Made by a program: the position numbers and the translations under genes
Part shown: piece by piece, positions 7,589-8,085 of the stretch
How the letters are laid out: every line of letters begins with the position of its first letter
How positions within the stretch are numbered: position 1 is the stretch's first letter
NCBI GenBank assembly: GCA_003525045.1
Contig: DQGF01000365.1
Span: forward strand, 1,450-9,534
DNA: 8,085 nucleotides
DNA from: Pseudomonas sp.
GTDB taxonomy: Bacteria; Pseudomonadota; Gammaproteobacteria; Pseudomonadales; Pseudomonadaceae
Direction: 5' to 3'
Notes under the pieces: model-generated
Told to the model about the DNA's origin: nothing
Database searches by the model: none
The model's input: only the letters and a program-made list of their open reading frames with translations

Positions 7589-7690
7589 CGGGTTGGCCGG
7601 CTGGTTGACGATTAAAGGTCGCGATTGTACTGCATCGAGGCCGATGCGATTCACTCTCGGGTTGGGCTGTCGCCATTTTTCATAGGTGGA

Positions 7691-7713
7691 AAGACTATCG
7701 GTGAAGTCTATCG
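7691..7713. repeat. Short direct repeat in the divergent control region
   Basis: AAGACTATCG (7691-7700) and AAGTCTATCG (7704-7713) match at 9 of 10 positions, with start-to-start spacing of 13 bases. The single difference also makes AGACT and AGTCT an inverted repeat (7692-7696 and 7705-7709). It could be an operator for a dimeric regulator or a chance pair; no known regulator motif is recognised. Confidence 0.35.
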
Positions 7714-7745
7714 ATCAAGCGCGGGCGATCTTGAGCGAAGGGCGG

Positions 7746-7751
7746 TAGAAT
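7746..7751 (+). promoter_or_regulatory. -10-like hexamer for the psi-like gene
   Basis: TAGAAT matches the sigma-70 -10 consensus at 5 of 6 positions and would start RNA near 7758, giving a leader of about 28 bases. No good -35 sits at the normal spacing: TTGAGC at 7731 is too close. The hexamer lies in a small inverted repeat, GCGGT (7742-7746) and ACCGC (7753-7757). Confidence 0.45.
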
Positions 7752-7764
7752 CACCGCACTTCAG

Positions 7765-7773
7765 TTATCCACA
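7765..7773 (+). promoter_or_regulatory. Consensus DnaA box upstream of the psi-like gene
   Basis: TTATCCACA is a perfect match to the high-affinity DnaA binding site of Gram-negative bacteria. It lies 13 bases after the -10-like hexamer and 12 bases before the TTG start codon, so it covers the expected early transcribed region and abuts the ribosome-binding area. A bound DnaA protein there would be placed to block transcription start or early elongation. The match is seen; binding and regulation are inference. Confidence 0.6.
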
Positions 7774-7785
7774 AGTGGCCGACCT

Positions 7786-8085
7786 TTGCTTATCGAGTCC
7801 CGTCGCCGCGCTTATTTGGCCGCCATGCAGGTGGTCAACTGGCTGCCGCGCACCGAATTGCCCTTTGCTGCGCCGTCGCGGCCCGAGTTGCTGCTACCGC
7901 CCGAGCCGGTGGTCGTCGCCCCGTTTACGCCGGCGCCATTGGCTGAGTCCCCCGTGGAAGCGCTGGTCAAACCTGCCGAACGGGTAAAGATCGAGGTGCC
8001 GCGGCCATCGTTGGCCAGCACACGGACGAACGCCAAGGTCGAAGAAGTGGCGGCCCCGGTCGCGATCAGGGCGCCGATCGTGCCA
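7786..8085 (+). CDS. holD: DNA polymerase III psi subunit (HolD-like), N-terminal part (partial)
   Basis: The first 100 codons of a gene that runs off the window. The protein begins (M)LIESRRRAYLAAMQVV, then NWLPRTELPFAAPSRPEL, followed by a Pro/Ala/Val-rich, low-complexity region typical of a disordered linker. The first part lines up without gaps with the N-terminus of E. coli psi (RRDWQLQQLGITQWSLR): the pattern RR, Leu, Met/Leu, Val/Ile, Trp, Arg is kept at the same spacing. In E. coli this segment links psi to chi and to the clamp-loader subunits tau/gamma. Pseudomonas psi proteins are larger than the E. coli one, which fits the long Pro-rich stretch. The frame is closed upstream by TGA at 7732-7734, and no ATG or GTG occurs before the TTG at 7786. 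An ATG at 7825 would cut off the conserved motif, so TTG is chosen, with a weak AAGTGG ribosome-binding site 7 bases before it. An unknown Pseudomonas protein remains possible. Confidence 0.62.
   Translation, partial: MLIESRRRAYLAAMQVVNWLPRTELPFAAPSRPELLLPPEPVVVAPFTPAPLAESPVEALVKPAERVKIEVPRPSLASTRTNAKVEEVAAPVAIRAPIVP

Larger units (their letters stand above)
7589..7785. promoter_or_regulatory. Divergent control region between mksF and the psi-like gene
   Basis: About 200 bases separate the two divergent starts. On the minus strand, a TATGAA-like -10 candidate lies on the complement of about 7678-7683, without a convincing -35. On the plus strand there is a better -10 hexamer at 7746. The region also holds a 10-base direct repeat at 7691-7700 and 7704-7713 and a DnaA box at 7765. 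If mksF starts at the alternative GTG (7654), the region shrinks to about 131 bases. Both genes must be transcribed from here, since no other promoter space exists; the exact promoter positions are inference. Confidence 0.6.

Noticed and set aside
7715..7734. Inverted repeat TCAAG ... CTTGA in the divergent region
   Set aside because: A 5-base stem with a 10-base loop is within chance expectation and has no supporting context.
7625..7987. A 120-codon open frame on the plus strand overlapping the control region
   Set aside because: It overlaps the psi-like gene in another frame, crosses the promoter region, and its product (Trp/Pro/Ser/Arg-rich) looks like frame-shifted GC-rich DNA.

Overview
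The window looks like chromosome of a Pseudomonas, most likely of the P. fluorescens group. The DNA is GC-rich, the proteins have a pseudomonad character, and the only intergenic repeat is a pair of inverted REP sequences of the kind scattered through these genomes. There are no insertion sequences, phage genes, tRNAs or CRISPR arrays, and the layout is a tightly packed core genome.

Left part (1-2558, + strand): the end of a PqiA/LetA-type inner-membrane protein overlaps a PqiB/LetB-type MCE protein. Together they form an envelope-spanning lipid transport system. The MCE protein has six MCE units, arranged as three tandem copies of a two-MCE module with a period of about 239 residues. No pqiC lipoprotein gene follows.

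Middle gap (2559-2782): an inverted REP pair (a REPIN) and then a bidirectional terminator separate the two convergent transcription units.

Centre (2783-7588, - strand): an overlapping three-gene operon, mksF-mksE-mksB, encodes an SMC-like condensin. MksB is the SMC-type ATPase, MksF the kleisin-like subunit and MksE the small winged-helix subunit. The family is related to the Wadjet (JetABCD/MksBEFG) anti-plasmid systems, but no mksG/jetD nuclease gene is present at either end of this operon.

Right end (7589-8085): a divergent control region, then on the + strand the start of a gene whose N-terminus resembles the psi (HolD) subunit of the DNA polymerase III clamp loader. Its leader holds a perfect consensus DnaA box (TTATCCACA) just downstream of a -10-like hexamer. 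A chromosome-organising condensin and a replisome subunit would then share one control region that DnaA may bind. That DnaA box and the duplicated MCE architecture are the most interesting observations. I did not find an obviously new multi-gene system.
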